From: Candidatus Thiodiazotropha endoloripes
GTDB lineage: Bacteria; Pseudomonadota; Gammaproteobacteria; Chromatiales; Chromatiaceae
NCBI RefSeq assembly: GCF_001708965.1
Contig: NZ_LVJW01000003.1
Location: 372,001 to 436,000 of the forward strand
Direction: 5' to 3'
DNA length: 64,000 nt
Part shown: one piece after another, positions 56,179 to 64,000 of the stretch
How the letters are laid out: each line of letters starts with the position of its first letter
How positions within the stretch are numbered: the first letter of the stretch is position 1
The notes under the pieces: generated by a model
What the model was told of the DNA's origin: nothing
Databases searched by the model: none
Seen by the model: the letters and a program-made list of their open reading frames with translations, nothing else
Program-made: the position numbers and the translations under genes

Positions 56179-56748
56179 CTATTCGACAATGCTGACCTTG
56201 TCGATGGTGATTGTGCTGCGGGGTACATCACGCATACCGTTGCTGACCCCGGTAGGCTGTTCTGCAATGGCGTTAACCACATCCATACCCTGGGTGACCT
56301 CACCGAACACCGCATACCCCCAACCGTCACGACTGGGATAGTCCAGGAAGCTGTTGTCCTTATGGTTGATGAAAAACTGGGCGGTGGCAGAGTGGGGCGC
56401 CGATGTACGAGCCATGGCAATCGTGCCTTTTTTGTTTTTGAGCCCGTTTTTTGCCTCGTTTTCAACCGGTTCGCGGGTCGCTTTTTTGTTCATGTCGGCT
56501 GTAAAACCACCTCCCTGAATCATGAAGTCCTTGATGACGCGATGATAAATGGTCCCGTCATAGAAGCCATCCCGCACATATTGCAGAAAGTTCTCCACCG
56601 TTTTGGGTGCTTTCTCCTGGTCGAGCGAGAGTGTGATGTCGCCCACCGAGGTCTTCATCAGCACTTTCACCGGTTCGGCCAGAAGGTCTGCTGAGAACGC
56701 GAAAAGCAGGCTAAAAGAGAGTAACAGGGATTTATGGATTTTTTTCAT
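56179..56748 (-). CDS. ppiA: Periplasmic cyclophilin-type peptidyl-prolyl isomerase
   Basis: 189 residues. A signal peptide (MKKIHKSLLLSFSLLFAFSA) leads to a cyclophilin domain with [15 protein letters not shown] and [13 protein letters not shown] motifs, nearly identical layout to the neighbouring PpiB. It would act in the periplasm like PpiA (RotA). It is a tandem paralogue of the downstream cyclophilin; the two differ mainly in the signal peptide. Confidence 0.92.
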   Translation of the reverse strand: MKKIHKSLLLSFSLLFAFSADLLAEPVKVLMKTSVGDITLSLDQEKAPKTVENFLQYVRDGFYDGTIYHRVIKDFMIQGGGFTADMNKKATREPVENEAKNGLKNKKGTIAMARTSAPHSATAQFFINHKDNSFLDYPSRDGWGYAVFGEVTQGMDVVNAIAEQPTGVSNGMRDVPRSTITIDKVSIVE

Positions 56749-57055
56749 ATCATCCTCGTGGCATAGGTTCAGATTTCGACAGTCGTCTCAGGCTGGACTG
56801 TTCGTCAGCTTCCGTTTGATTGATCAGGGAGCATGATAGCGGTTAAAAACCATCATCTCAAAGTGGTCGGCGGGGGATTATAGGCCGCTTGGTAAATTCG
56901 ACATCCACAGCGAAATGCCCAGTCCAATGCCTCGGGCCGGCCTGATTCGAGTCAATAGTTTCTAACTTATTGACAACAATAAAAAATCCGTAATCCATGA
57001 GTGACCATGGAGTACGGATTTCTCGGCTTGTCTGTTTCAGTATCTGATTGCTAAC
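56749..57055. other. Intergenic region with one hairpin
   Basis: About 307 bases between two minus-strand genes; apart from the terminator at 56977-57020 nothing was seen. Confidence 0.5.
56977..57020 (-). terminator. Terminator after the lipoprotein cytochrome gene
   Basis: AATCCGTAATCCATG (56985-56999) pairs with CATGGAGTACGGATT (57006-57020) with one mismatch and a 6-nt loop. On the minus strand it is followed by a T-tract (complement of AATAAAAAA). It lies about 35 bp past the stop of the cytochrome gene. Confidence 0.85.
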
Positions 57056-57436
57056 TCAGTTGTTTTTCGCACCCTGGGTGATCCAGTGTTCGATTTTAGT
57101 GATTTCGGCCTCAGACAGGGCCTCTTTGCCGTGTGGCATGCGGATGGATGGATCCACTTTGCCAGCCACCAAGCGATAGAAAGAGCTCGACAAAGGATCT
57201 CCGGCAACCACCACAGGACCGAATTTTGTGCCTTTCATGACTGCATCGTAGTCCTGAGTGATGAAGCCACTGGCTTCAGCGCCTGTGCCACCAGCCAAAT
57301 GGCACTCTGTGCAGTATTTGTCGATGATCGGTTTGATTTCAGATTTATAACTGACCGGTGCCGGCCCGGCACTACAACCCGCCAGTAATGCGGTTGAAAG
57401 GGTTGTTAATAAAATCAGTGTGTTAGGCCTGAACAT
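57056..57436 (-). CDS. Lipoprotein cytochrome c-type protein
   Basis: 126 residues. Lipobox LLAGC|SAGP gives an outer- or periplasmic-membrane anchored protein; one heme c site CTECH near residue 42-46 in IDKYCTECHLAGGTG, and a Met ligand candidate in SIRMPHGK. It resembles planctomycete-type cytochrome C domains found in proteins linked to metal and anoxic respiration. Ribosome binding site is good (GGAG). A second small cytochrome follows on the same strand upstream in the window (57603-57920). Confidence 0.87.
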   Translation of the reverse strand: MFRPNTLILLTTLSTALLAGCSAGPAPVSYKSEIKPIIDKYCTECHLAGGTGAEASGFITQDYDAVMKGTKFGPVVVAGDPLSSSFYRLVAGKVDPSIRMPHGKEALSEAEITKIEHWITQGAKNN

Positions 57437-57602
57437 AGAGTGCTCCTGAATAATTATGCTTATTTATTGTCTGGGCGAAGTGCTGCACACTCCGCCTGAC
57501 TATTTCAATTTAGCCAACCATAGCATTAGGTTATGTTGCCCTGATCCAATGGGCAAACCTGTCTCCAGGGAAAATGATATCCAATCGAACTACCCCTCCT
57601 TC

Positions 57603-57920
57603 CTATTTTAATGTCATGATCCACTCGATAACACCTTTAATATTCTCTTCGCTTGCTGGGCTGGGTGGCATCATGGCACCACCCCAAACCAATGGTTCAC
57701 CCGGCTTGCTACCCGATTTTACCTTACTGGTCAGGCGATCGACTTCGGCTGCATCGCCGGCATATTTGGCTGCAATGTCCTTGAATGCCGGGCCAACCAG
57801 TTTGACATCGGTTTTATGGCAGCCAAGACATCCAGACTGCATGGCCAAGGCTTCATTGGCCTGAGCGGATGGTGCTGATATTAAGGCGGCTAGCATGAGA
57901 GCGGAAGCGAATTTTCCCAT
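57603..57920 (-). CDS. Periplasmic class I cytochrome c
   Basis: 105 residues. Signal peptide MGKFASALMLAALISAPSAQA, then a small cytochrome c with CLGCH at residues 31-35 (GCLGCHKTD) and an axial Met in GAMMPPSP. It matches cytochrome c551/c552-type electron carriers, serving terminal oxidases or other periplasmic redox enzymes. It neighbours another heme protein gene downstream and a heme-c chemoreceptor on the other side. Confidence 0.9.
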   Translation of the reverse strand: MGKFASALMLAALISAPSAQANEALAMQSGCLGCHKTDVKLVGPAFKDIAAKYAGDAAEVDRLTSKVKSGSKPGEPLVWGGAMMPPSPASEENIKGVIEWIMTLK

Positions 57921-58250
57921 TGGATAACTCCGAATCTATTAAATAGTCAGGCTGATTCCTTCTGGAATATGCCCAAGAGGCTGGCCAACACCTTGGTCAA
58001 CCAGAACTCCTGTCTTGTTAAGTACAATCTATTTGTCGGGAGAAATTAGAGATTCTTTAGCCTTTCTCGTGCTTTATGAGGTCAATAATTGGCAACTGGA
58101 TTGGTCTGTTCTTATTTATAACTGGGCATCTTTCAGTTGCCATCTGAATGGCTTAAATATAAATATCACCGATAAATATTCAAGAGATGCAGCTGATTGC
58201 CGAAATAGTCAATAGCTGTATCAATCATTCCAAGAATACCGAGTTGAGCG
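57921..58250. other. Intergenic region between divergent heme genes
   Basis: About 330 bases between the minus-strand cytochrome and the plus-strand chemoreceptor. It must hold both promoters; no other feature was recognised. Confidence 0.5.
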
Positions 58251-59858
58251 ATGGGTAAATATATCTCTGTCCAATGGAAGATTGTCGCGCCGATGGCGCT
58301 GATTTTCATCCTTATCATGTCAGTCGTAACAATTTATTCAGCACAGCAGCAAAAGGACAGGCTCTTAAGGTTATCGGAACACCAGATATTTGATGTGCTG
58401 CATGGATATCTCGATAGCATGAACGCCATGATGTTCACAGGAACCATGGGTAATCGGGAGATGCTTCGGGAAAAGATATCAAAGCGGGATGGCGTATTAG
58501 AAGTACGCATGCTGCGTGCGGAGGCAATCAATAAGACCTTCGGTGCCGGCTTTGATCATGAAAAACCGATGGATGATCTCGATCGTCGGGCATTGGCCGG
58601 TGAACAGATCATCGAGGTCAAAGAGGTCAAGGGTGAGCGGATTCTGACCATCATTGAACCTTTCCCCGCAGTTGCCGACCGCAATGGCACCAACTGTCTG
58701 ACCTGTCATCAGGTCCCTGAAGGTACTGTGTTGGGCGCCGGACGGCTGACCTTCTCCATGGGTTCAAGGGACAGAGCGATCGATCATGAGCTGTTGATCA
58801 GTGCCGGAATCAACTTTCTGGTGCTTTTGGCAGGGCTGTTTGTGATCGCCATGATCGTCAGAAAGGTAGTGATCAAGCCGCTGTACGGCCTGAAGAAGAC
58901 AATGGATCAGGTCGGGGCAAATTCCGATCTGCGCCCAAGAGTGCCGGCGGGTGCCAACGATGAGTTCCGCGAGGTTGGTCAGGCGGTAAACAGTATGCTG
59001 GATCAGTTTCAGCCTACAATCAATGACCTGGCTAACACAATGGATGGCCTGGCAAGCTCCGCCGAGCGTCTTGCTCAGGTAACCAAGGTAACCCGGGACG
59101 GCGTGGATGAGCAGGAGAAGGAGACCGGCCAGTTGACGGTGGCGATTGGTGAATTGACGGTGGCAGCAGAACGCGTGGCGGAAAACGCCGCTGGTGCGGA
59201 ACAGGCCGCAGTCGAGGCAAAGACCAATGCCAATGCCGGCGGTGAAGTGGTCAGTCAGGTCTCCAATTCGATCGTCAGTCTGGCGAAACGGATTGATGAT
59301 GCCTCCGATGTGGTCAAGCGTCTGGCTGAAGGAACCCAGAATATCGGTCAAGTCTCAGAATCGATCACCGCGATTGCGGAGCAGACCAATCTGCTGGCCC
59401 TGAATGCAGCGATTGAAGCCGCTCGGGCCGGTGAACAGGGACGCGGTTTCGCGGTCGTTGCTGACGAGGTACGGAATCTTGCTCAGCGGACCCAGGAAGC
59501 GACTCATGAGATCCAGGAAATTATTGAACAATTGATCTCTTCCTCAGAGCAGGCAGTGAAGGTCATGGGCACCAGTAAGCAGGAGGCTGATCAGAGTGTT
59601 GCTGACTCGAGTCGTGCCGGTGAAGCGCTGCAACAGATCTCTGGTGCGGTGGAGATGATCAGTGAGATGAACGCTCAGATCTCGACTGCGGCTCAGGAGC
59701 AGACCAGCGTGGCCAGTGAGATCAACAAGAACATCATTGCGATCAACGAGGTCTCCCATCAGACAGCGGAAGGAACCTGCAGGACCCTCAAAGAGAGTGA
59801 GGAAGTGGCGCAGATCTCCCAGAAACTGGACAAGATGGTCAATCAGTTCAAAGTCTGA
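58251..59858 (+). CDS. Methyl-accepting chemotaxis protein with a periplasmic heme-c motif
   Basis: 535 residues. TM1 (about 11-31), periplasmic domain (32-183), TM2 (184-204), HAMP (about 205-255) and a signalling domain whose tip has [19 protein letters not shown]. The periplasmic domain contains NCLTCHQVP: Cys149, Cys152 and His153 form a CXXCH heme c attachment site. Chemoreceptors with a c-type heme in the sensor part are known from Geobacter and relatives and respond to redox or gas. This copy would be exported and matured by the cytochrome c system. The signalling domain carries no C-terminal CheR-binding pentapeptide. Divergent neighbour is a cytochrome c gene. Confidence 0.88.
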   Translation: MGKYISVQWKIVAPMALIFILIMSVVTIYSAQQQKDRLLRLSEHQIFDVLHGYLDSMNAMMFTGTMGNREMLREKISKRDGVLEVRMLRAEAINKTFGAGFDHEKPMDDLDRRALAGEQIIEVKEVKGERILTIIEPFPAVADRNGTNCLTCHQVPEGTVLGAGRLTFSMGSRDRAIDHELLISAGINFLVLLAGLFVIAMIVRKVVIKPLYGLKKTMDQVGANSDLRPRVPAGANDEFREVGQAVNSMLDQFQPTINDLANTMDGLASSAERLAQVTKVTRDGVDEQEKETGQLTVAIGELTVAAERVAENAAGAEQAAVEAKTNANAGGEVVSQVSNSIVSLAKRIDDASDVVKRLAEGTQNIGQVSESITAIAEQTNLLALNAAIEAARAGEQGRGFAVVADEVRNLAQRTQEATHEIQEIIEQLISSSEQAVKVMGTSKQEADQSVADSSRAGEALQQISGAVEMISEMNAQISTAAQEQTSVASEINKNIIAINEVSHQTAEGTCRTLKESEEVAQISQKLDKMVNQFKV

Positions 59859-59925
59859 ACACCACATTTCACCCGGCTGTACCACTTGAATCCGGGCGAA
59901 TCAGGAAAGATTGGTGGCTAAGCAG

Positions 59926-59960
59926 CCCGGCCGTACACCTTCGTGGCGGTCGGGTTTCTG
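59926..59960 (+). terminator. Terminator after the chemoreceptor gene
   Basis: Stem CCCGGCC...GGTCGGG (59926-59932 with 59948-59954, one G-U pair) with additional CAC/GTG pairing inside, followed by TTTCTGATTTCT. It lies 67 bp after the stop of the chemoreceptor gene. Confidence 0.5.
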
Positions 59961-60107
59961 ATTTCTGAGCTGGGATTATCAGACCCGAGTTGCCAGAATA
60001 ATTAAAAAACAGGGTTTCAGAACCGTCGTCCAATCAATTGGCTATGAAGCCAACCACCTTTTGGTTAAGATGCCCAGGTTTAATCTCAGTAGGATAGGCT
60101 TGGAGCA

Positions 60108-61493
60108 ATGCTGACAATCTATAACGACCTCACCAACCGGAAAGAGACCTTTCAGCCGCTGCAGGCGGGAAAAGTCAGCATGTACGTCTGTGGCATGACA
60201 GTATACGACCTCTGTCATCTGGGGCATGCCCGTGTGATGGTGGTGTTCGATGTGGTCTACCGTTATCTGCAGGCCAATGGCTATGACGTCAGTTATATCC
60301 GCAATATCACCGATGTGGATGACAAGATCATCAACCGGGCCAATGAAAGAGGCATCCCCTTTACCGAGCTGACCGAAGAGTTCATTCAGGCGATGCACCA
60401 GGATGCGGATGCGTTAGGGGTATTGAGACCCACCGATGAACCTAAGGCAACCCAACATATGGATCAGATCCTGGCGATGATCAGCCGGCTGATCGAAAAG
60501 GGGCATGCCTACGCAGCGGACAATGGGGATGTTTACTACGATGTACGCAGCTTTCCCAGCTACGGAAAGCTCTCCGGAAAATCGATCGAGGATCTGCAGG
60601 CCGGGGCCCGGGTGGAACCCGGGGACGCCAAGCGGGATCCGCTGGATTTCGCCCTCTGGAAATCGGCTAAGCCCGAGGAACCCGCCTGGGATTCCCCCTG
60701 GGGCAGAGGGCGACCCGGCTGGCATATCGAATGTTCCGCCATGTCCACCAATGCCCTGGGCAACAGCTTCGATATCCATGGGGGGGGTGCGGATCTGACC
60801 TTTCCCCATCATGAGAATGAGATTGCCCAGTCCGAAGGGGCAACCGGGCATCCCTTCGTCAAATACTGGATGCACAACGGTTTCGTACGCATCAATGACG
60901 AAAAGATGTCGAAATCCCTGGGTAACTTCTTTACCGTCAGAGAGATTCTTGATCGCTACCAGGCGGAAGAGGTGCGCTATTTCATACTCACCAGCCACTA
61001 CCGGTCACCGCTCAACTACGATACCGAGCACCTGGACAATGCTCGCGGGGCGCTGACCCGTTTCTATACGGCATTGAGAGGCCTGCCTGAGGGACAGTCT
61101 GCAGACGGGGAAAGTTATAAAACCCGCTTCCATGAGGCCATGGACGATGATTTCAACACCCCGGAAGCACTGGCCGTACTGTTCGATCTGGTGCGGGAGA
61201 TCAATCGCATTAAGGAGACGAATGTTGAGGAGGCGGCCTCTCTTGGTACGCTGCTCAGAGAGTTGGGCGGCATGCTGGGTCTGTTACAAAGCGATCCGGA
61301 GAGCTATCTGAAGGGTGGGGCATCCACTGATGACGGTCTTTCCGACGATAAGATCGATGCCATGATCCAGGCCCGTATCGATGCCAGAGCTGCCAAGGAG
61401 TGGGGGGAAGCGGATCGGATTCGGGACGAGTTGCAGGATGCTGGGATAATCCTCGAGGATGGAGCTGAAGGGACAACCTGGCGCCGGGGGTGA
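60108..61493 (+). CDS. cysS: Cysteine-tRNA ligase CysS
   Basis: 461 residues, class I aminoacyl-tRNA synthetase. Zinc-binding motif [16 protein letters not shown] includes the HIGH-type sequence HLGH; the KMSKS loop is [15 protein letters not shown]. The DALR and C-terminal tRNA-binding regions (about 320-461: [19 protein letters not shown]) are complete. It charges tRNA-Cys. Confidence 0.97.
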   Translation: MLTIYNDLTNRKETFQPLQAGKVSMYVCGMTVYDLCHLGHARVMVVFDVVYRYLQANGYDVSYIRNITDVDDKIINRANERGIPFTELTEEFIQAMHQDADALGVLRPTDEPKATQHMDQILAMISRLIEKGHAYAADNGDVYYDVRSFPSYGKLSGKSIEDLQAGARVEPGDAKRDPLDFALWKSAKPEEPAWDSPWGRGRPGWHIECSAMSTNALGNSFDIHGGGADLTFPHHENEIAQSEGATGHPFVKYWMHNGFVRINDEKMSKSLGNFFTVREILDRYQAEEVRYFILTSHYRSPLNYDTEHLDNARGALTRFYTALRGLPEGQSADGESYKTRFHEAMDDDFNTPEALAVLFDLVREINRIKETNVEEAASLGTLLRELGGMLGLLQSDPESYLKGGASTDDGLSDDKIDAMIQARIDARAAKEWGEADRIRDELQDAGIILEDGAEGTTWRRG

Positions 61494-61503
61494 GGATAGT
61501 TGG

Positions 61504-61525
61504 TGCGGCAAGCCGCAGGCTTTTT
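61504..61525 (+). terminator. Weak terminator after cysS
   Basis: TGCGG (61504-61508) pairs with CCGCA (61513-61517), loop CAAG, then GGC and five T residues. It is 10 bp past the cysS stop. Confidence 0.4.
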
Positions 61526-61560
61526 AAGAATTGTAGCCCGCAAATGAACGCATATAGTGG

Positions 61561-61582
61561 GTAGGGTGGGGCCATGCCCCAC
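61561..61582 (+). repeat. REP-like palindrome, copy 1
   Basis: GTAGGGTGGGGCCATGCCCC ends AC; the core GTGGGGC-CAT-GCCCCAC is a perfect 7-bp inverted repeat. It lies between cysS and the broken RayT gene, in plus orientation, and pairs with the inverted copy at 62183-62205. Confidence 0.75.
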
Positions 61583-61629
61583 TAAAAAAACCACTCAAAA
61601 TTAATCAAACTCAGCCAAGGAACGGCAAC

Positions 61630-62180
61630 ATGTCAAACTATCGTAGAGCCTCTCTTTCAGGCGGCACCTACTTCTTCACAGTTGTTACCTACAATCGTAA
61701 ACCACTTTTTAATAGTGAACTGGCGCGGCGTGTACTTCATCGAGCGATCTTAGATGTTCGTGAGAGAAACTATTTCAGAATTGAAGCACTTTGTCTGTTG
61801 CCAGACCACCTCCCTACAATTTGGAGGCTACCTGAAAATGATAGTGCGTATCACCGACGCTGGAATCATATAAAAGGAATCTTCACAAAACAGTTCAGAG
61901 GTTTTTCACTGTATGATGAAAATACCTCAGGCTCCCTTTTAAAAAGGGGAAAGGACTATTTGGCAAAGACGCTACTGGGAGCATCTGATCTGGGATGAGC
62001 ATGATTACAGCAATCATGTGGATTATATCCACTACAATCCTGTCAAACATGGGTTGGTTGAGCAAGTGGTTGATTGGCCCTGGTCGAGCTTCCACAAATT
62101 TGTCAGAGCTGGAATCTATCCTGCGGATTGGAGTGGTTCATCTCCTGCAAAAACCAATCTTGTTACAGGGGGAGAGTAAT
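61630..62180 (+). pseudogene. REP-associated tyrosine transposase (RayT), frameshifted and HUH-mutated
   Basis: The first frame gives SNYRRASLSGGTYFFTVVTY and continues to about residue 106 (RWNHIKGIFTKQFRGF), the RayT/Y1-transposase N-terminal half. After the run TTTTAAAAAGGGGAAAGG (61938-61955) the protein continues in the +1 frame: TIWQRRYWEHLIWDEHDYSN, HVDYIHYNPVKHG (with the catalytic Tyr region), then WPWSSFHKFVRAG to a stop at 62180. The HUH metal motif of these enzymes, expected as H-x-H after PD, reads PDHLPTIW, so its second histidine is proline. Frameshift and lost metal ligand together say the gene is dead, unless the frameshift were programmed, which the mutated motif makes unlikely. 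Confidence 0.88.
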
Positions 62181-62182
62181 CG

Positions 62183-62205
62183 GTGGGGCATGGCCCCACC
62201 CTACG
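62183..62205 (-). repeat. REP-like palindrome, copy 2 (inverted)
   Basis: GGTGGGGCATGGCCCCACCC followed by TAC is the reverse complement of copy 1 including its GTAGGG arm. It lies 2 bp after the RayT stop, so the transposase is bracketed by opposed copies, as in BIME-type arrangements that RayT proteins process. Confidence 0.75.
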
Positions 62206-62230
62206 GTGACTTCACGGCTCAAATGTGCTG

Positions 62231-62253
62231 GTAGGTTGGGGCCATGCCCCACC
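62231..62253 (+). repeat. REP-like palindrome, copy 3
   Basis: GTAGGTTGGGGCCATGCCCC followed by ACC, same orientation as copy 1 with one change. It lies between RayT and folD and makes, with copy 2, a head-to-head pair. Confidence 0.75.
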
Positions 62254-62276
62254 ATAGGTTCAGATAGCCACTCCGA

Positions 62277-63134
62277 CTATACAGAGCTGTGCAGTTCGGT
62301 GGCCTGCAGGGTATTCTCGAGCAACGTGGCAATGGTCATCGGGCCGACACCGCCAGGTACCGGGGTGATCCATGAGGCGCGCTCCTTGGCGGCTTCGAAG
62401 GCCACATCACCGACCAGTTTACCCTCATCGGTTCGATTGATGCCCACGTCGATCACAATCGCCCCCTCTTTTACCCAATCACCGGGTACGAACTCCGGGC
62501 GACCCACCGCAGCCACCAGAATATCCGCATTGCGCGCTTTCTCAGCCAGATCCTTGGTGCGGCTGTGACAGACTGTGATGGTGCAGCGCGCGGCCAACAG
62601 TTCGAGTGCCATCGGACGCCCGACGATATTCGACTGACCGATGATGACCGCATCGAGTCCTTCCAGTTTCTGGCCGGTGTGCTCCAGCATGGTCATGATG
62701 CCACGCGGGGTGCAGGGGCGCAGGATCGGCATCCGCAGGGTTAGGCGCCCAACATTATAGGGGTGGAAGCCATCCACATCCTTGGTCGGCAGGATGCGTT
62801 CGATGACCGACTCCTCGTCGATCTGCTGCGGCAGCGGAAGCTGCACCAGAATGCCGTCGATGGTTTCGTCCTGATTAAGACGGTCAATCACTTCCAATAG
62901 ATCGTCCTGGGACGTATCTCCTGGTAAATCAAAGGATTGGGAATGAAATCCGACCTCTTCGCAGGATTTTCGCTTATTCCGTACATAGACTTGCGAAGCC
63001 GGATTCTCACCCACCAGCACCACGGCCAGGCCGGGGCGACGCTGACCGGCAGCGACACGGCGCTCAACGCCAGCCTTGATTTTTGCCCTTAATTCAGCAG
63101 CAATCGCCTTGCCATCCAAAATCTCTGCACTCAT
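62277..63134 (-). CDS. folD: Bifunctional FolD (methylene-THF dehydrogenase/cyclohydrolase)
   Basis: 285 residues. Interconverts 5,10-methylene- and 10-formyl-tetrahydrofolate in one-carbon metabolism. Motifs: [17 protein letters not shown] with the catalytic lysine, [22 protein letters not shown] and the Rossmann [16 protein letters not shown] plus [19 protein letters not shown] at the end. Right after its stop lie REP-like repeats and the RayT remnant; upstream is a tRNA cluster. Confidence 0.96.
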   Translation of the reverse strand: MSAEILDGKAIAAELRAKIKAGVERRVAAGQRRPGLAVVLVGENPASQVYVRNKRKSCEEVGFHSQSFDLPGDTSQDDLLEVIDRLNQDETIDGILVQLPLPQQIDEESVIERILPTKDVDGFHPYNVGRLTLRMPILRPCTPRGIMTMLEHTGQKLEGLDAVIIGQSNIVGRPMALELLAARCTITVCHSRTKDLAEKARNADILVAAVGRPEFVPGDWVKEGAIVIDVGINRTDEGKLVGDVAFEAAKERASWITPVPGGVGPMTIATLLENTLQATELHSSV

Positions 63135-63328
63135 GGAAATTCCATCGGTCTAAAAAAGAGCAGCATGATACCGAAAGCTGGACAAACTGTCAGCGCATCA
63201 TGGCAAACAGATGAGATGCAAAACGGTGAAATGCAGCCCGTTTGGCATTGACCTGTGCGGTTAACGACAGTATGATTCCCTCCCTTCGCCTTTCCTGGTT
63301 GAACAAATAGTCACCTGAGGCGATATAT

Positions 63329-63405
63329 CGGGGTATAGCGCAGTCTGGTAGCGCGCCTGCTTTGGGAGCAGGATGTCGGGAGTTCGAATCTCTCTACCCC
63401 GACCA
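63329..63405 (+). tRNA. tRNA-Pro (anticodon TGG)
   Basis: 77-nt cloverleaf. Acceptor CGGGGTA (63329-63335) pairs with TACCCCG (63395-63401), anticodon stem CTGC / GCAG with loop TTTGGGA giving anticodon TGG, T-loop TTCGAATC, and encoded CCA at 63403-63405. Confidence 0.97.
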
Positions 63406-63413
63406 ATTTTTCT

Positions 63414-63715
63414 GCGCCCGTAGCTCATCTGGATAGAGCATCGGCCTTTAAGTGCGCACATCAATGTGCCAAATAGGAGCCTTTATGGGGAAAAAAGAAC
63501 CCATAAAGTGGATCGCACTGTATCGGGGAAACCTTAACAGGTAGTGCTGATGGCAATCCCGAGGAAACCCGATAGGGGATCCGTAGAGACTATACGTGCG
63601 ACGCCTGAGACGGTGAAGAGATAGTCCAGACCACAAACCCCGATTGGGGGCGTCGAAAGGCGTAGTTGGTAAGCTAAGCCGAGGGTAGCAGGTTCGAATC
63701 CTGCCGGGCGTGCCA
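63414..63715 (+). tRNA. tRNA-Arg (anticodon TCT) interrupted by a group I intron
   Basis: The exons are 63414-63448 and 63674-63715. Joined, they give a 77-nt tRNA: acceptor GCGCCCG with CGGGCGT (G-U at the first pair), anticodon stem TCGGC / GCCGA and loop CTTCTAA, so the anticodon is TCT. T-arm GCAGGTTCGAATCCTGC and 3' CCA are encoded. The joined sequence closely resembles E. coli argU-type tRNA-Arg(UCU). The insertion lies after U34, the first anticodon base, so the tRNA cannot function unless the intron is spliced out. Confidence 0.95.
63449..63673 (+). ncRNA. Group I self-splicing intron (IC3-like), 225 nt
   Basis: Core elements are visible: P1 pairs the exon end GGCCTT with internal guide GGAGCC (63476-63481) and a U-G at the splice site; P2 CTTTATGGG / CCCATAAAG (63481-63508); P3 TCGCAC (63513-63518) with GTGCGA (63596-63601); P4 TCGGG (63523-63527) with CCCGA (63558-63562); P7 GACTAT (63588-63593) with ATAGTC (63621-63626), in the consensus GTAGAGACTATACG and GAAGAGATAGTCCAG; P9 CCCCGATTGGGG. 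The last intron base is G (63673), as required for omega-G. No homing endonuclease is encoded. The R/S segments resemble the Azoarcus tRNA-Ile intron closely. Confidence 0.93.
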
Positions 63716-63761
63716 AGTCTGCAGGAGTGGCTGACACGATGCAGCCAGGCAAACAGTTAAT

Positions 63762-63838
63762 GGTGGACGTAGCTCAGTTGGTAGAGCTCCGGATTGTGAT
63801 TCCGGCGGTCGTGGGTTCGAGACCCATCGTCCACCCCA
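63762..63838 (+). tRNA. tRNA-His (anticodon GTG)
   Basis: Acceptor GTGGACG (63763-63769) pairs with CGTCCAC (63828-63834); the G at 63762 is the extra G(-1) typical of tRNA-His and faces C73 (63835). Anticodon loop TTGTGAT gives GTG; T-arm GTGGGTTCGAGACCCAT; encoded CCA at 63836-63838. Confidence 0.97.
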
Positions 63839-63847
63839 TTCATTTTT

Positions 63848-63885
63848 CCTCTAACTATTTAATAATAAAAACAACAAGTTAGAGG
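63848..63885. terminator. Hairpin after the tRNA cluster
   Basis: CCTCTAACT (63848-63856) pairs with AGTTAGAGG (63877-63885) around a 20-nt AT-rich loop. It starts 10 bp after tRNA-His and probably ends the tRNA transcript, but has no clean T-tract. Confidence 0.5.
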
Positions 63886-63890
63886 GATTC

Positions 63891-63934
63891 TGTGCTACCG
63901 ACAAAGACCCCAGGTAGTACATTCCGGTAGCACA
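63891..63934. repeat. 10-bp inverted repeat downstream of tRNA-His
   Basis: TGTGCTACCG (63891-63900) is inverted at 63925-63934 (CGGTAGCACA). The octamer GTAGTACA occurs inside it and again at 63938-63945. The function is unknown; a recombination or arm site of an element integrated next to the tRNA is one possibility. Confidence 0.5.
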
Positions 63935-64000
63935 AAAAGTAGTACAGTTCTCGCTGGCCGCTGCCGTGCCCCTTCAGATGCCTTAAGGAAACCGAGAGAG

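Noticed and set aside
58015-58215. 66-codon plus-strand frame upstream of the chemoreceptor
   Set aside because: Random-looking composition in the promoter region; no start signal.
61938-61955. Programmed frameshift in the RayT gene
   Set aside because: The run is slippery, but the HUH histidine is also lost, so decay is simpler than regulated frameshifting.
63261-63752. Minus-strand frames across the tRNA genes (for example 63261-63464 and 63534-63752)
   Set aside because: These encode antisense tRNA text (RGREIRTPDILL, ARPAGFEPATLGL) often misannotated as proteins; the tRNAs explain the DNA.

Overview
The window reads as a chromosomal segment of a sulfur-oxidising gammaproteobacterium, probably Chromatiales or one of the Sedimenticola / Thiodiazotropha-type lineages. 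That placement is inferred from gene content: a rhodanese-TusA-DsrE2 sulfur-carrier cluster, a flavoprotein with the three sulfide:quinone oxidoreductase cysteines, a SoeABC-type cytoplasmic sulfite dehydrogenase, NarX/NarL-type regulators, several c-type cytochromes, and ordinary gammaproteobacterial housekeeping genes (dapA-bamC, bamC-like lipoproteins, lpxH, gcvR, tsaB, cysS, folD, ispG). No rRNA, CRISPR array, prophage or intact transposon is visible.

Layout. 1-4.7 kb: end of a NarX-type kinase, its NarL-type regulator, a rhodanese, cysG (opposite strand), then rhodanese-tusA-dsrE2 ending in a clear terminator. 4.9-6.7 kb: a FadL-type outer membrane protein with a 158-bp MITE just upstream of its start. 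6.7-15.4 kb: LysR regulator, AI-2E/PerM permease, DUF2892 protein, Crp/Fnr regulator, a BarA-like hybrid kinase, PIN-PhoH protein, peroxiredoxin. 15.5-22.6 kb: gcvR, dapA, bamC, MBL hydrolase, sulfide:quinone oxidoreductase, ispG, GlcG-like protein. 22.6-29.9 kb: NifX-like protein, conserved hypothetical, second Crp/Fnr regulator, orphan response regulator, TrpB2, ABC-F protein. 30.3-36.3 kb: a polyprenyl-phosphate-sugar cluster (flippase-like membrane protein, HAD-UbiA fusion, DprE1-like oxidase, DprE2-like reductase, polytopic protein). 37-41.8 kb: soeABC. 41.8-54.9 kb: lipase-like hydrolase, RRM protein, RND pump, tsaB, two Slp lipoproteins, an ExbB/MotA-like plus MotB-like coiled-coil pair, glycerate kinase, DUF455 protein. 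54.9-63.1 kb: lpxH, two cyclophilins, two cytochromes c, a chemoreceptor with a heme-c motif, cysS, a broken RayT transposase flanked by palindromic repeats, folD. 63.3-63.8 kb: tRNA-Pro, tRNA-Arg(UCU) split by a group I intron, tRNA-His.

How the genes fit together. SQR would oxidise sulfide to sulfane sulfur and feed quinone; rhodanese, TusA and DsrE2 would pass persulfide sulfur through the cytoplasm (in this metabolism towards a reverse-Dsr or sHdr system not in the window); CysG could supply siroheme for sulfite reductase; SoeABC would oxidise sulfite to sulfate and feed quinone. The two Crp/Fnr regulators and the Nar-type system suggest redox or nitrate/oxygen control, but no target is proven.

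The most notable items are the 225-nt group I intron inside the anticodon of tRNA-Arg(UCU), the two-gene ion-channel/coiled-coil motor-like module at 50-52 kb, the heme-c chemoreceptor, the polyprenyl-phospho-pentose cluster in a Gram-negative, the MITE at fadL, and a recurring palindromic motif built on TAACAGG at gene junctions.
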